Notes: generated from the letters alone by a model not told the origin. A stretch of DNA of 64,000 nucleotides from Flaccisagitta enflata (GCA_965153355.1 OZ231126.1:23622001-23686000); one strand, 5' to 3'. Counted from the stretch's first letter, positions 1 to 11,442 are shown. Translations and numbers: made by a program.

Positions 1-1307
1 GAAATTAAGACACTTTAATACCTTCCTCCAGTTTAGGCTGTTATTCCACGAACCCCACTGTATGGTTCATCATTTACAGCCGGAATCTACATTTTGGGAG
101 CGGATTTCGAAAATGCACTTTTTTCACTCGAGCATTTCTGTCTGACTGACGTTCCGACGGATGGACGGATATTCGGACGGACGGACATTCGTATAGCCAC
201 AGCCCTTAGTCCGCGACTTAAGATCTCGAGTGCTTAACGCAGGCTAACCAAGTTGAACTTGGCTTGAATTCCACCATGTCTCTTTTTATCGCTTTGCTAT
301 CTCGTTGCTTTCTTTTCGTCAGCTTCTCTCTTTACAGTTCTTTTTTTTGTCATTTTTCTTCATATCATCCTCTTTTTCGTTTTCCTTCTTTTTCATCATC
401 ATCATCTTTTTCTTCTCCTTCCCTTTCTTCTTTTTCATTCTACCATCACCATCGGTCGTGGCCGTCACCATCATCAGTCACGACCATGATTTCCTTTATT
501 TCCACTTCTCCATTCAGTTGCCTCGTTTTTTCCGTTTCGTTTTTTTCTTCTGTATTTTTTTAAAACTGAATTCTTTTGCAAAAGTCGAGAGAAAAAAAAC
601 TGAACCGTGTCTCCGACTAAACGACAGTTACAATCTCGATGACATTTATATCTTTTAGCAGGATTTTTTTTTTTTCGACCAATTTTTTTTTTTCATATCG
701 TTAAACATGCCGAAAAAAAATCTTTTTCACCATTCACCAACTCTCCGTTTCAACATTGGTAAATTTGAATACAAATATGCTCAATCACTGCATGGCTTAA
801 CTCTAGTTACTCGGAAAAAATGCCACAGCATATAGACCCATACTGGATGATAGTATGGACCCTCCCCATCACATCTATACCAAGAACGAAATGTTCTACT
901 GGGAAATTAGGTCAAAATGGCCCATTATGGCCATTTTTTTGGTCATTTTGGCTTTTTTGGACCTTTTTTTTGTCTGACTGTTTTTTTTTCTCCAAAATTG
1001 ATGTCAATAAGTATCTTTCCTTCCTGTGGGTGAAATCGTGAATCAAAACTGGTCAAATTGACCTAATTTGATCAGATTTAAGGTACTTTCTGGCCTAAAA
1101 TCCATTCTATCTCGTCTCAAGCATTTAGAATGTACATGAAACCTTTTTTTTCTCTGAAGGTATTACCATAGGGTATATTCACACCAAATAAATATAATAT
1201 CGGCCAGAGTTGCCAAATCTCAGGTCAAAATGATCAACCGCGTGCCCTTAATAGACCAACATGAAAAATTCCACCAATTAGCAAAAATCATTTACTGTTG
1301 TTGTTAC
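1..1307. other. AT-rich intergenic DNA, T-rich low complexity
   Basis: No gene is seen. Positions about 290-720 are T-rich low-complexity sequence with TTC and TCA triplets, so open frames there have biased, meaningless composition. A decayed minus-strand RH1 copy is suggested at about 125-225 by GGACGGACGGACATTCG followed by TCCGCGACTTAAG. Confidence 0.6.
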
Positions 1308-1308
1308 T

Positions 1309-1450
1309 AGAGCGCATATCAAGACTCAAGAGACTAATTACAATCACGCCTTACAATGATGCTGCCATATTGCCAGTAAAGAGATAAAGATAATTCTTTT
1401 TAAAGGGACTGTTTAAGGCATGCCGTAATAATGATAGGAGCGCTGTGGCA
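1309..1450 (+). repeat. Dispersed repeat family R2, copy 1
   Basis: Begins AGAGCGCAT and contains GATGCTGCCATATTGCCA and AAGGGACTGT. The same ordered blocks recur at 12086-12260 and in shortened form at 14571-14640. No coding potential is seen. Boundaries are approximate and the class is unknown. Confidence 0.55.
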
Positions 1451-1498
1451 AGGTTACACTGATATGATTATGATTGTTGGCAATGATAAGTTGTTCTT

Positions 1499-1697
1499 AG
1501 TTGCGTGCTTCGCGACTCTTTAAACCACTTTTCAGTCCGTCAATTGTTTCACCCGTTCACAGGTCAGTTGGTCACATTTGCCCATTTTTGCATCGCAGCT
1601 CCCGCTAAACTGCCTGAGTGGCATACATCATGCATCACTACCCCTGGCCAACCGCACGCGACTATTATTGCCGTTTATCCACTATCCAGCCTTGCTT
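1499..1697 (+). repeat. RH1 hairpin-ended dispersed repeat, full-length variant
   Basis: Starts with the hairpin variant AGTTGCGTGCTTCGCGACTC, followed by a TCCGTC-rich stretch. It ends with CCAACCGCACGCGACT and a GCCGTTTATCC...CCAGCCTTG block, the two ends that define RH1 elsewhere in the window. About 200 bp. Confidence 0.6.
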
Positions 1698-1699
1698 CT

Positions 1700-3064
1700 T
1701 GTTTAATGAAATACGTAATTCTCAGTCTCCTCTTTTTCATCAAACAAAATTGGCAAGCAGCCTACAAGCAATACTAGCAATTGTACCCTGAAAATCACTA
1801 CTCATGTATCCATCAAAAAATCTAAAGCGTTTTCATTCACTTGAAATCCAAAACCATTTCATTTACAATCATTTCCACTGGGACAATTCTTTAAATGATA
1901 ACTCAATTTGGCGGCGACTAAAGAATTGTATTTAACTATCCCAAATTCTTCTATTCCTTATTTTATTTATTCTTTTTTATTTCGAGTAAGATCAATAAAA
2001 GATATTGATGTAAGTCTGACTCAGACTGCATGCATATGCGAAAAGTGCGTATGAGCATGCTCGCTCATCTGCGTGGCTGCTATTCAATATTTGAGCTAGT
2101 TCTCATCATACCATTGCTCGTGATTTAACAGTTATTCTGACTATTGCAGCATGCAGTGACTGAGGAGAGTGACCTGTGCTAACGACTTTTATCCACACGG
2201 CGTTAGCCGCCATTACACAATGGTTGTTCGGGTTTTTTTTCTGCAAAAGTTGCTACTCGGGCACATATCGCTCATCCTCTCGGGCAATGTACCATCTTGC
2301 TCAAAAATATCGTCTCAGTAAAACAAGATGTATATTGTTGTTATTTCTCATAAAAACTTAAATATTTCTGCATAAATATTTAGTATAAGCTCTTATTGTA
2401 TCATATACCCTTTTTTACTGAATTGGGAAGATATAGATATAGGATTTATATACAATTTTGTAGAACCGGTTCTTCAAACTTTCCAGCAGTTTTTTTTTCA
2501 TCACTTTCTTACCTATGTATATTCATTTTAAAATGAAATTCAAATAGTTTGTACTAGAAAAATCTGTTTGGCGGTATTCAACAGATCTTTCAAAGTTCTT
2601 TTCAATGGTCACCAATTTTCATATGATTTTACAATAATAAGCCTAAAAAAAATAAAAATCACAAGTCAATATTCTTCTTCTCATTTTTTGCATATTTTCT
2701 GTTTTTTTATGGACATGAACGTGTTAACTCTTTTAGCTCTAAAATCTAGACAAATTGAGCTACTGAGCTCTGCTTGGTGGAATTTTAAAGATTTTTTCTT
2801 GCTTTTTTTAATGGTAACTGATTTCAATGTTTTTTAAATTAGATTAGTCACAAATTAGGCATAAAGGTGAGACGATATTTTTGAGCAAGATGGTACTCAC
2901 ACGATTTGAATTACGTTTATCATAAATGCATGGCCAAGAGACACTGACCGCCTTTTTCCCTATGATAGTAATAAAATCGGCTGGGGAAGTTAATGCTATG
3001 CTTAAAAGTTAGGCGCCAGTGCAGTATGCACCGGGATGAATAGTATACACATGAATACGCTAGG
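1700..3064. other. AT-rich intergenic DNA
   Basis: I see no supported gene, RNA or recognisable mobile element here. Short open frames have no family signature. Confidence 0.6.
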
Positions 3065-3072
3065 TCAAAATC

Positions 3073-3385
3073 CAGGGGTGTATATTCTTGAGTCGCTTTT
3101 GATTGTTTTCCCCCCCCCCCGCCTTTGATTTTCTTCCCCGCGATGCTTCGCGTCGCGTTTTTATATCCATGTTTTTCTTCCCCATATAGCAATGAAACTA
3201 TGTAGTTATGGCCTAAATAGTGTATTACAAATTGAGTTTTGTGATTTGGTACTGTAAAAAGTTAGATTTTCCCCAAATTTCCTTTTTTTCTCTTTTTTTC
3301 CCCTTTGATTTCCTTCCCCATCTCCAGACCCTTTGATTTCCCCCCCCCACTAGGGGGGGGGGAAACTCAAGAATATACAGGCCTG
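3073..3385. mobile_element. Palindromic MITE with 8-bp target duplication (hAT-like)
   Basis: Terminal inverted repeats read CAGGGGTGTATATTCTTGAG on the left and, reverse-complemented, CAGGCCTGTATATTCTTGAG on the right (18 of 20 match). The element is flanked by a perfect direct repeat TCAAAATC at 3065-3072 and 3386-3393. An 8-bp duplication with CAG-starting termini is characteristic of the hAT superfamily. The 313-bp interior has poly-C runs and repeated TTTGATTTTCTTCCCC-like blocks and no ORF, so the element is non-autonomous. Confidence 0.8.
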
Positions 3386-3393
3386 TCAAAATC

Positions 3394-4054
3394 TATGCAG
3401 TTCCGACAACTTTCTCTTTTTTTAAGCTGACTAGATGAAATTGTCAATCACTTACATTTTTCAGGGAGAAGAGAGTAAGAGAGAGAGAGAGAGACAAAGA
3501 CAGACAGAGAGACGGAGAGGGAGACACACACAAACACAAAGAGGGACAGTGAAACATTGTGAGACATTGAGAGACGGAGAGAGACAGACAGGTAGATAGA
3601 CAGACAGACAGGTTTATTGACTATTGGCTTGATTGGCGAATCTTGTTTCTAGACTAATAAACTGAAATGGAAAGTATCTAGTTTTTGAAACCGACAATTA
3701 TTTGAAGAACAATGATGATCTACTCCATAACAACAAAATGCACACTAAAATACGAATGATTGGCATTTGACAAATTAACAATTAAGGCTACAACAAAAAA
3801 GATTTATAAAGAAAAAGAAAAAAAACATGGTCAAAACAGTCATAAATCGGTGGAAGGCTAGAACATATAAAACGAGCTACACTTACTAATGTAAAATATT
3901 CAAGAGGATGATTTTTAAGGCATTACACGGAAGTTGAGCGCATTCGGATGATACTTATAAACATTAATGTAAAAACAATTCAAACATTTGATGAAACAAA
4001 TTTTGAGCAGGCTTGAGTTACTAATGACAATGTTACATCATATACCATCGACAT
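3394..4054. other. Gene 3' flank with GA/GACA simple repeat
   Basis: Positions 3470-3615 hold an imperfect (GA)n/(GACA)n purine tract. The rest is AT-rich and lies downstream of the minus-strand gene that ends at 4055. Confidence 0.6.
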
Positions 4055-7000
4055 TTATTTAAGCATTTCCGCGTGTTCCATGACATGCTGCGAGACTCCG
4101 ACGAGAAATTCGGGACTCAATTTGTCGCATCTTCCCAAAGTCTCGTCGCAGACTTTGCACTTGATGATCAGCTTGTCCCTGCTCAAACTGATGCGCAGCA
4201 ACTCCAAAGTGTTGTCCTCGTCCTCGCTGTCGTAATTTGCCGCAGATGACGACGAAGATGTTGGAGGTGCTGCGGTGTTTTTACGCGGCAATTTTGCCGC
4301 AGGAGGAGGAGGAGGAAGAGGAGAAGCGGGTGGCGAAGGCGTTGGCGGAGGAGTGGCGATCTTGTTGTTGCGGATCACGTCGTCGTCGCACGGAACGATC
4401 GGCACTATCGGCAGCCGATACAGCTTCAAGTCTTGGTTTTCGTAGCTGAGCCACCAGCGCGCCGTCGCGTCGTTGAAGCCTTTGGAATGCGAAGGCTTCA
4501 ATTTCGGATTTAGCATTTTCTGCATTCTTTTGTTTTTGATGTCAGCTTCCCACGGCAGACTGTTGGCGGCGCAGTCCTTGCTGAAATTGACGGAATCTTT
4601 GCTAAAGGAAACGCGACGATTGTTATTCGGCAAAGACTGACGTTTTTTCTTGAGTTGGGAAGTTTTGAGACTGCTCGCTCGGGGGAAGGAGACGTTGGCG
4701 GGTTCCTCGTCGCTTTCCTCGCTGTTGCTGTAATCGTCATCGTCGTCGACCGTAATCTTCCTTGATAGAGTCTTCGCGTGCTTCGATTTAGGATTGATTT
4801 TCGGTAGGCAAGATCGTTGCAACTGATCGACGATGGAGAGTTGTTTTTTGTTGTTTCCCTTTTTGCTGCCAGCCTCGAGTCTAGCGAGTTGCTGCAAAGC
4901 CCTTTCGCGTTCTTCTTCCTTTGACATTTTCGCGACGCCTTTGGTTGGAGATGCTGCAGAAGCTTTGACATTCGTTTGCTTAAATTTCGACTTGTTGGTC
5001 AACACTGGACGTTGATAATTTTTACCGCCGCCGTTACTGCTACCGCGGAATAAATTGTCGCTGAGGCTGCTGTCGCTTTCATTATCCAAGCTACAGGCGA
5101 TTTTATTGGCAGCAGCGCCGATAGCTTTGCCGATAGACGGTCGAGCGTTTCCATCCGAAGATTTCCTTTTTGGTACTTTCAGCTGGTAAGTGTCGTTGAA
5201 AACCTCGGCGTCACTTTCATCCATGCTGTCGTTATCGTCATCATCGTCGTCGTCGTCGTTGTCCATGGGACTCGCTGGTTGAATTGCCTTGAGAATCTTT
5301 TTAGCTTCTTCCTTGATTTTCTTTGGAGATTTCGCGTTTTTGACATTTTTAGGTGACTTGTTGAAAACGATCGGAGTTTTGTTGATTTTAGGTCTCGTTG
5401 ATGTCCCAGACAGAACCATTTTTTTCTCTCGTTTGACTTCACAGTCGTCATCGTCGTCGTCTTCTCTCTTCCTCTTCCTGCTGGGTGTCCGGGAGGATGA
5501 TGCAGCTGCAGCTGATCGTCGCCATTTGCCTTTGATGACGGGAAAGTTCATGACGTTGAAGCCGACAGTTTTTCTTCCTGAGATGGTCGTCAACTCCAAA
5601 GTCTCAGTAGATATCTTTGAGCGGAGTCTGGAGATGCCTGGCGAGGGAGTTGGAGGCTCGTTTATAGAGTGATCCGTATCGGATGACAGCTCCTCCTCTT
5701 CCACCTCTGATGGCTTACTTTTTAATGCAGTGTCTTTTTTGGACATTTCCTCCTCCTCCAAATCGTCATCGACCTCCTCATCATCATCCTCCTCCACTAT
5801 TCTTCTCTCAATTTTGGCCTTCTTTGGCATCTCACCTTCTTCCAACTCGTCCTCTTCATCATCTTCCTCTTGTTCAATTTCTTTTCCCTTTTGCAACTTT
5901 TGCGAAATCTTTCCATCTTCCAACCCTTCATCTTCCTCTTCCTCTTCCTCAATCGCATTTTTCTCAACCTTTGCTTTCTTTCTTGGCACTTCTCCTTCCT
6001 CCAGCTCATCTTCATCCTCCTCCTCTTCTTCTTCTTCCAAGTCCTTTTCTATCTTGGCCTTTCTCGCCGGAGATCTCTCCTCCATTTCTTCCTCCTCTTC
6101 TTCCTCATCAACCTCCTCTTCATCTTCCTCCTCTTCGTCTTCTTCATCATCGCTGTAGGTCAGCTCACGACACATGGACACTTCCTTCTTGATCTCCACT
6201 TTGGGCTTCTTGACAAACTTATGGGCGTCTTCCGGTCTGTGTTCTCCGGAGCGCTTCCCAATGACGTTCCACGCCTTCGTAGATTGACCCGCCGCTTGGC
6301 TTTCTTTTTGCGACTTCCTTTTGCTACTTTTAGCGTCCAAATTTTTGACGACTTCTTTTTTGATGGCGACAGCATTGGTCGAATCTTTGGTCGCAGAGTT
6401 GGTTGTAGTTTTAGTTGCCGCTTTTGTCGCCTTCTTGGCAGATTTTTTTTTGCTCTCGGCTTCAAGTCTCGCGAGTTGCTGCAGAGCCCTTTCTCGCTCC
6501 TCTTCCTTTGACATATTTAAAGCTCCTTTTGACGATGATGAAGATGCTGTAGTTGCGGCAGTTGCGGCAGCCTTCGGTTTTGGCAGACTTTTTCCAAAAG
6601 CGAGACTCTCGGGCGACTTCTTGCTGATGATGAAGGCGTTGTTTGAAACCGAAGAAACGCGCTGATGCTGCAGCTGTTTTGGTTTTTTGTTTGCGGAAGA
6701 AGATGCTGCAGTTTCTGCGGTCGAGTTAGCTTCTTCATCGGTGACAGACTGCGTTGATGTCTGTGAAGGCCCATTGGCGGTAGATGATGATGACGCCGCA
6801 GTGTTTCCCACTTCTTTGGCTAGCGTAGCTGGTCCTTGCGCTTTTGCTGCAGCTTTACCCGATTGTTTCTCCGCGTCGTCCTCCGTCTCTGAATCATGCG
6901 GCGATGAAGATGGTGTGACGTAAGGTGACGAATCTGGCGAAGTTGTTGAGGGCTTCTTCGTTGACGCGGGTGGCTTCGACGGCTTTGGCTGCGGCTTGAC

Positions 7001-7384
7001 ATCAGCTGAAGGAGCCTTGGCCGCGGAAGCTTTGGTCGTGGGGGTTCTGCCTTTGCCTTTAGCTTTAGCCTCCAGTTTGGCCTTAACCTGTTCGACGGTA
7101 ATGCCCTCCAGTCTGGCCAATTGCTGCAGCGCCTTCTCGCGTTCCTCTTCCTTCGTCATCGACGGAGGCTTGGAGCCGCCTTTGGATGATGCGGTCGACG
7201 ACATGGTCGAAGGTGCCGTCGAAGTCTTGCTTGGGATGTTGAGATTCACAGTTTCGTCGCTGTTGTTATTTGTTTTAGCACTGTGGTTTTCTTCCTTTGA
7301 ATTCGATTTCTTGAAAAATGTGTTGATTCTGAGTTGATTTGCAAATGTATCGATCTTTTCCTTCTTAACAGACGCAGCACTCAT
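4055..7384 (-). CDS. Large charged nuclear protein with N-terminal PIP box and C-terminal C2H2-like finger
   Basis: About 1109 aa, read in one frame without breaks. I start at the Met at 7384 because a good acceptor (TTTGTATTTCAG) ends at 7407, leaving about 22 nt of 5' leader in this exon; the frame stays open upstream but would cross that acceptor. Visible in order: QLRINTFF (residues 17-24), an exact PCNA-interacting PIP box; the motif KEEERE[RK]ALQQLARLE at about 76, 291 and 820; Ser/Ala/Pro/Lys-rich linkers; several Glu/Asp blocks separated by KKAK(I/V)E between about 400 and 570; and a final segment with CKVC and HVMEH spaced like a C2H2 zinc finger. The TAA stop overlaps AATAAA. The family is not recognised. 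The PIP box, lysine content and acidic tracts suggest a nuclear replication, repair or chromatin factor; this is inference. Confidence 0.8.
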   Translation of the reverse strand: MSAASVKKEKIDTFANQLRINTFFKKSNSKEENHSAKTNNNSDETVNLNIPSKTSTAPSTMSSTASSKGGSKPPSMTKEEEREKALQQLARLEGITVEQVKAKLEAKAKGKGRTPTTKASAAKAPSADVKPQPKPSKPPASTKKPSTTSPDSSPYVTPSSSPHDSETEDDAEKQSGKAAAKAQGPATLAKEVGNTAASSSSTANGPSQTSTQSVTDEEANSTAETAASSSANKKPKQLQHQRVSSVSNNAFIISKKSPESLAFGKSLPKPKAAATAATTASSSSSKGALNMSKEEERERALQQLARLEAESKKKSAKKATKAATKTTTNSATKDSTNAVAIKKEVVKNLDAKSSKRKSQKESQAAGQSTKAWNVIGKRSGEHRPEDAHKFVKKPKVEIKKEVSMCRELTYSDDEEDEEEEDEEEVDEEEEEEEMEERSPARKAKIEKDLEEEEEEEDEDELEEGEVPRKKAKVEKNAIEEEEEEDEGLEDGKISQKLQKGKEIEQEEDDEEDELEEGEMPKKAKIERRIVEEDDDEEVDDDLEEEEMSKKDTALKSKPSEVEEEELSSDTDHSINEPPTPSPGISRLRSKISTETLELTTISGRKTVGFNVMNFPVIKGKWRRSAAAASSSRTPSRKRKREDDDDDDCEVKREKKMVLSGTSTRPKINKTPIVFNKSPKNVKNAKSPKKIKEEAKKILKAIQPASPMDNDDDDDDDDNDSMDESDAEVFNDTYQLKVPKRKSSDGNARPSIGKAIGAAANKIACSLDNESDSSLSDNLFRGSSNGGGKNYQRPVLTNKSKFKQTNVKASAASPTKGVAKMSKEEERERALQQLARLEAGSKKGNNKKQLSIVDQLQRSCLPKINPKSKHAKTLSRKITVDDDDDYSNSEESDEEPANVSFPRASSLKTSQLKKKRQSLPNNNRRVSFSKDSVNFSKDCAANSLPWEADIKNKRMQKMLNPKLKPSHSKGFNDATARWWLSYENQDLKLYRLPIVPIVPCDDDVIRNNKIATPPPTPSPPASPLPPPPPAAKLPRKNTAAPPTSSSSSAANYDSEDEDNTLELLRISLSRDKLIIKCKVCDETLGRCDKLSPEFLVGVSQHVMEHAEMLK

Positions 7385-7910
7385 GTTGGCTAAAGGCTTT
7401 GTTGAGCTGAAATACAAATGGACTAGTCGATGCAACAGTTACTCTCTCCTAAAGGGAAATTCGGCTTCTTTACTTGTTTGTTTGTTTGTTTGTTTTTAAT
7501 CAACGGCGATGAATATGAGGTTGATACGGTTCAAAATCAGTAAAAAAGATGAAACAGTTTCCATGAAGCAATGGCGTAAACAGAATTCAATCTCGTTTGT
7601 TGTAGTAAAGAGTTCGGAGAAGGTGTGGTAAATGCCGGAGAGTAGCACGTTCGCCTGTTTGTTGAGATGAAAGTGAGAAATGGGAAAGATTACGGTTTCT
7701 TGGCTTTTATCTCATACGCAAACTGAAGCCCTCTTGGGCCAGTCTGAGTCAGTGGAGGACGCATAGGCCAAAAAAGTCGTTACCCCGACAGGATTGACTG
7801 TCGTCTCGAAATCCAGTCAGTAACAATGACACAAAAACAATCAACCCCCTAAAACTCTGTGAGATTGAGACAGTCGGAACCCCTAAAACAACCCTCAGTT
7901 CTCTTATCAC

Positions 7911-7942
<32 letters not shown>

Positions 7943-8126
7943 TCAACAGAAGTCGAGCATCGAGAACTGAAGTTTGAACCCGCATGCCCCGGGGAAATAT
8001 GCCAGATGATGGCGGTAGAATGATTTTGCCTTATTTGATGTTTTTTATTGTTGTGTTTTTCTTGCTTTAAAATCAAATCGTAAAATTTACGTTGATATAT
8101 TTATATTTTTTAAAGAATTCTTTTTT
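7385..8126. other. Upstream region of the PIP-box gene, with short (GA)n
   Basis: Contains the splice acceptor of the coding exon at 7407-7408 (minus strand), so a 5' exon should lie further right, but I cannot place it. A (GA)n tract lies at 7917-7942. No other gene is seen. Confidence 0.5.
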
Positions 8127-8270
8127 AGTCGCGTGCACGCGACTCTATGACCTACTCTGTCCGTCTTTTGTTTGGTTGGTTCGTCCGTCTGTTACGCTTA
8201 ACTTTTCATCGTTTTAAGTCATTTTTGGTCATTTTAAGTCATTTCAAGTTACATTTGATCTTTTAGTCCA
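8127..8270 (+). repeat. RH1 copy, AAGTCATTTT-rich subtype
   Basis: Starts with the perfect 18-bp palindrome AGTCGCGTGCACGCGACT, then TCTATGACC, CTGTCCGTC, and repeated TTTAAGTCATTTT units. The 3' block is missing. Confidence 0.65.
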
Positions 8271-8417
8271 TTGGTGTTTTAGTCTTTTAGTCTTTTAGTC
8301 TTTTAGTCTTAACAACTGCATGCAACTTTAAGTGCGTCCTCCCACTTCTAGAAGATGTCATGTCCGTCGGTTGGTTGGTTGGTTGTTCAGGTACGCAAAC
8401 ATTTGAAATGTGCAAAC

Positions 8418-8712
<295 letters not shown>

Positions 8713-9159
8713 ACTAATAAGGATTTTTTTTCTATCATTACAATGAATCCCATTTCTTTCCAACATCATCTGACATTCGAGCCAAAACTTCTAAAACTGA
8801 GTTTTCTCGAGCAGCCGACACCGACACTCTTGAAGTCAAAACTGAATCATCTATAAGACCCAATGATAATGAATGAGAAAGGAGGGAAAAGTTAAATCGC
8901 ATCAGTAGCAACCAATTCAACAGGTGATAAACAGACAGACCAACCAACGTCGCGATGAAGCAGCTTTTAAAGTAGGTCTGACGAGTTCTTGTTGATGGGC
9001 ATGAACAGAGATTGTTAAAGATAGAGATTGGTTAAAAGAGATTGTTAAAAAGAAAGAAAAAACTAACGGGAAATGGCAATCCAAACCAACGACGAGTGGA
9101 CAGACCGATTGAGCGAAGGGGCTTCCTGATCAACTCATAGAAAAACAACGCCAACACCT

Positions 9160-9435
9160 TTAAGTCGCGTGCGGGACATAAATAACTTAGGATGGCATAA
9201 ATTGACTTTAAATGATTCAAGATGACTTTAAATGACTTAAAAAGACATAAAATGATGTAAGAAGACATAAAATGATGTAAGAAGACATAAAATGATGTTA
9301 AATGACTTAAATGACTAAATTGACCTGATTAACTTAAGTGACTCAATATAACTTAATACACGCTCTTGACTGAGTTAACTTAAGTGACTCAATATAACTC
9401 AATACACGCTCTTGACTGAGTAACCACGGGTTTTT
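9160..9435 (-). repeat. RH1-related ATGACTTAAA repeats with a 45-bp tandem duplication
   Basis: AAGTCGCGTGCGGGAC is followed by many copies of AAATGACTTAAA/GACATAAAATG. At about 9333-9425 a block containing GACTCAATATAACT and ACACGCTCTTGACTGAGT is duplicated in tandem. The block ACACGCTCTTGACTGAGTAAC recurs inverted near 11535-11555. Confidence 0.5.
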
Positions 9436-9507
9436 TTCTTCTGAGGCTCAATGTAGTTATTTGAATGACGATATGAGGCTCAAACCGTTGCTAAAATTTT
9501 TATCTTT

Positions 9508-9615
9508 AGTCGCGTGCACGCGACTCTATGACCCTTTCTGTCCGTCTATCGGTCGGTCCGTCCGTAACACTTTGCTTTTTTCGTCGTTTTACATCATTTT
9601 AAGTCACCACATTTT
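9508..9615 (+). repeat. RH1 copy
   Basis: AGTCGCGTGCACGCGACT followed by CTATGACC and a GTCCGTC/GGTCGGTCC stretch, then TTTTACATCATTTTAAGTCA. Truncated at its 3' side. Confidence 0.6.
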
Positions 9616-9619
9616 ACAA

Positions 9620-10555
9620 TTGAATGCAACGGAAAATATGGCGAATCTAAGAGAAAAGTTGTTATTGGTTAGACTTGAGGCTGAAATGTTGTTATATTTT
9701 TGATTTTCTGAGGCTGACGATGTTGCTAGAAATGTTCTTATTTTTGTCCCCAGCGAACAGTTTCATCTGGTGACTATGAGATGGACCCTGATTATTGTAG
9801 TCACATCGTTTGTTCGTTGTTAGTTCGATTAAAACAGCCTCATATCTTTTGAACAGGCTCAGAAGTTAAGTGAAAGCTTTGCCAGTGTTATTTTTATGTG
9901 AATGGAGCTTATTGTACCAATTTTCAAGAAAAATTCATTAAACTTTACCACTTTGCCTATTACTTTGTGTAATGTTAGCTGGGACTTAGGTGGTTTACGT
10001 AGGTAGGTAGTAAGGTTTATAATTTTTTTTAATTTATTATACAAGCAGAAGGAAAATAAATTAATAACCCCTGCAAAATTTGAATTAGATCTGAGGTCTG
10101 GTTCCTGAGATAATAACTGATTTATGTAGTAGTATGTTGCTAGGACTTAAAAGCAATTTTACATGGGCAAAAGGTAGTAGGTATGTGGTGCTACAATTTG
10201 GTTACCTTAGTGAGGGTAATGTAAATATTAACCCTGCAAAAATTAATTAAATCTGAAGTCTGGTTTATAAGATATTAGCTTATTTATGTAGTAATATGTT
10301 ACTATGACTTAGGCAGTTTACATAGGCAAAGGGTAGCAAAGTTATGTGAATTTTTTTAATTTGGTATAAAAAGTAAAAGGATGTGTTGGACACCCACATG
10401 AAGTCGAATCAAATCTGAAGTGGTTCATAAGATATTTGCTTATTAATGGTAATATGTACTAGGACTTAGATTTATATAAAGGATTGGAGTTCTCTTGCCT
10501 GCTCATTTATTACATTCTGATTTTTCTTTAGGTTTGCCGTAAAACAGTTCAAGAT
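9620..10555. other. Intergenic DNA with degenerate internal duplication
   Basis: AT-rich. Blocks such as AAATCTGAAGTCTGGTT, ATTTATGTAGTA and ATGTT/ACTA-GGACTTA recur loosely about every 170-190 bp (near 10080, 10250 and 10410), suggesting an old tandem duplication. No gene is seen. Confidence 0.45.
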
Positions 10556-10559
10556 TCAT

Positions 10560-11050
10560 CTTCAACAACTGTAATAATCATCAACTACTGTCATCATCAT
10601 TAACTATGCTTCTGTGATCATCTTCAACTACTGTATCATCTTCTTCTGTGATCATCTTCTAATCTTGCTGATGTCTTCAACTGTGTCATCTTGACTATTC
10701 TTCGTCATCTTCAACTACTATCTCATCTCCTTCAACTACTGTCATCATCTTCAGCTACTGTCATCATCTTTAGCTACTGTCATCATCTTCAGCTACTGTC
10801 ATCTTCAACTACTGTCATCATCTTCAACTACTGTCATCATCTTCAACTACTGTCATCATCTTCAACTACTGTCATCATCTTCATCTACTGTCATCATCTT
10901 CATCTACTAAATTTTTTAAAGAAATTTAAAAAAATCTTCAACTTCTGTCATAATCTTCCGCTTCTGTCATCATCTTCATCTACTATCATCATCTTCAAAA
11001 TACTATCATCATCCTCAACTACACTGTCATCATCTTGACTACTGTACTGT
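10560..11050. repeat. 19-bp minisatellite (CATCATCTTCAACTACTGT)
   Basis: Imperfect tandem units of CATCATCTTCAACTACTGT, cleanest at 10735-10910 and decaying outwards. There are no spacers between units, so it is not a CRISPR-type array. Confidence 0.85.
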
Positions 11051-11054
11051 CATC

Positions 11055-11290
11055 TTCAACTGTTGAATTTTTTGAAAAGTTTTTTTTGAAATTTTTTTGC
11101 AAAATTTTTTTTAAAAAAAAATTTTATTTTTTTTTTAAGAAATTTTTTTTTTGAAAAAAAATTTTTAAATTTTTTTTTTTTTGGATTTTTTTTTTTTTTT
11201 AATTTTTTTTTTTTTTGAATTTTTTTTTTTGAATTTTTTTTCTTTTTATATATTTTTATATTTTTTTTTTCGAAAAATTTTTTAAACATT
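11055..11290. repeat. A/T homopolymer-rich low-complexity block
   Basis: Runs of T and A with very few other bases. Open frames encode only Lys/Phe/Asn strings. Confidence 0.9.
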
Positions 11291-11442
11291 TTTTCCTTAG
11301 ATTTTGGTTGTCATTATCATTCATTGTTGTCATCATCATCCACTATTGTTATCATTGTCAAGTTTTGTCATCATTAAAACAATATTTTTTTTTTCTTGAA
11401 ATAGCTGTCTTGTAGTGTATCTTCTCGAGTTGCGTTTATAAG

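Noticed and set aside
264-658. Phe/Ser-rich open frames
   Set aside because: T-rich low-complexity sequence without any coding signature.
5683-6511. Plus-strand frames opposite the acidic region of the PIP-box gene
   Set aside because: Antisense shadows of Glu/Asp codons; the minus-strand frame is continuous and has motifs.
10560-11040. CRISPR-like array
   Set aside because: Units are contiguous with no unique spacers, and the DNA is eukaryotic; it is a minisatellite.
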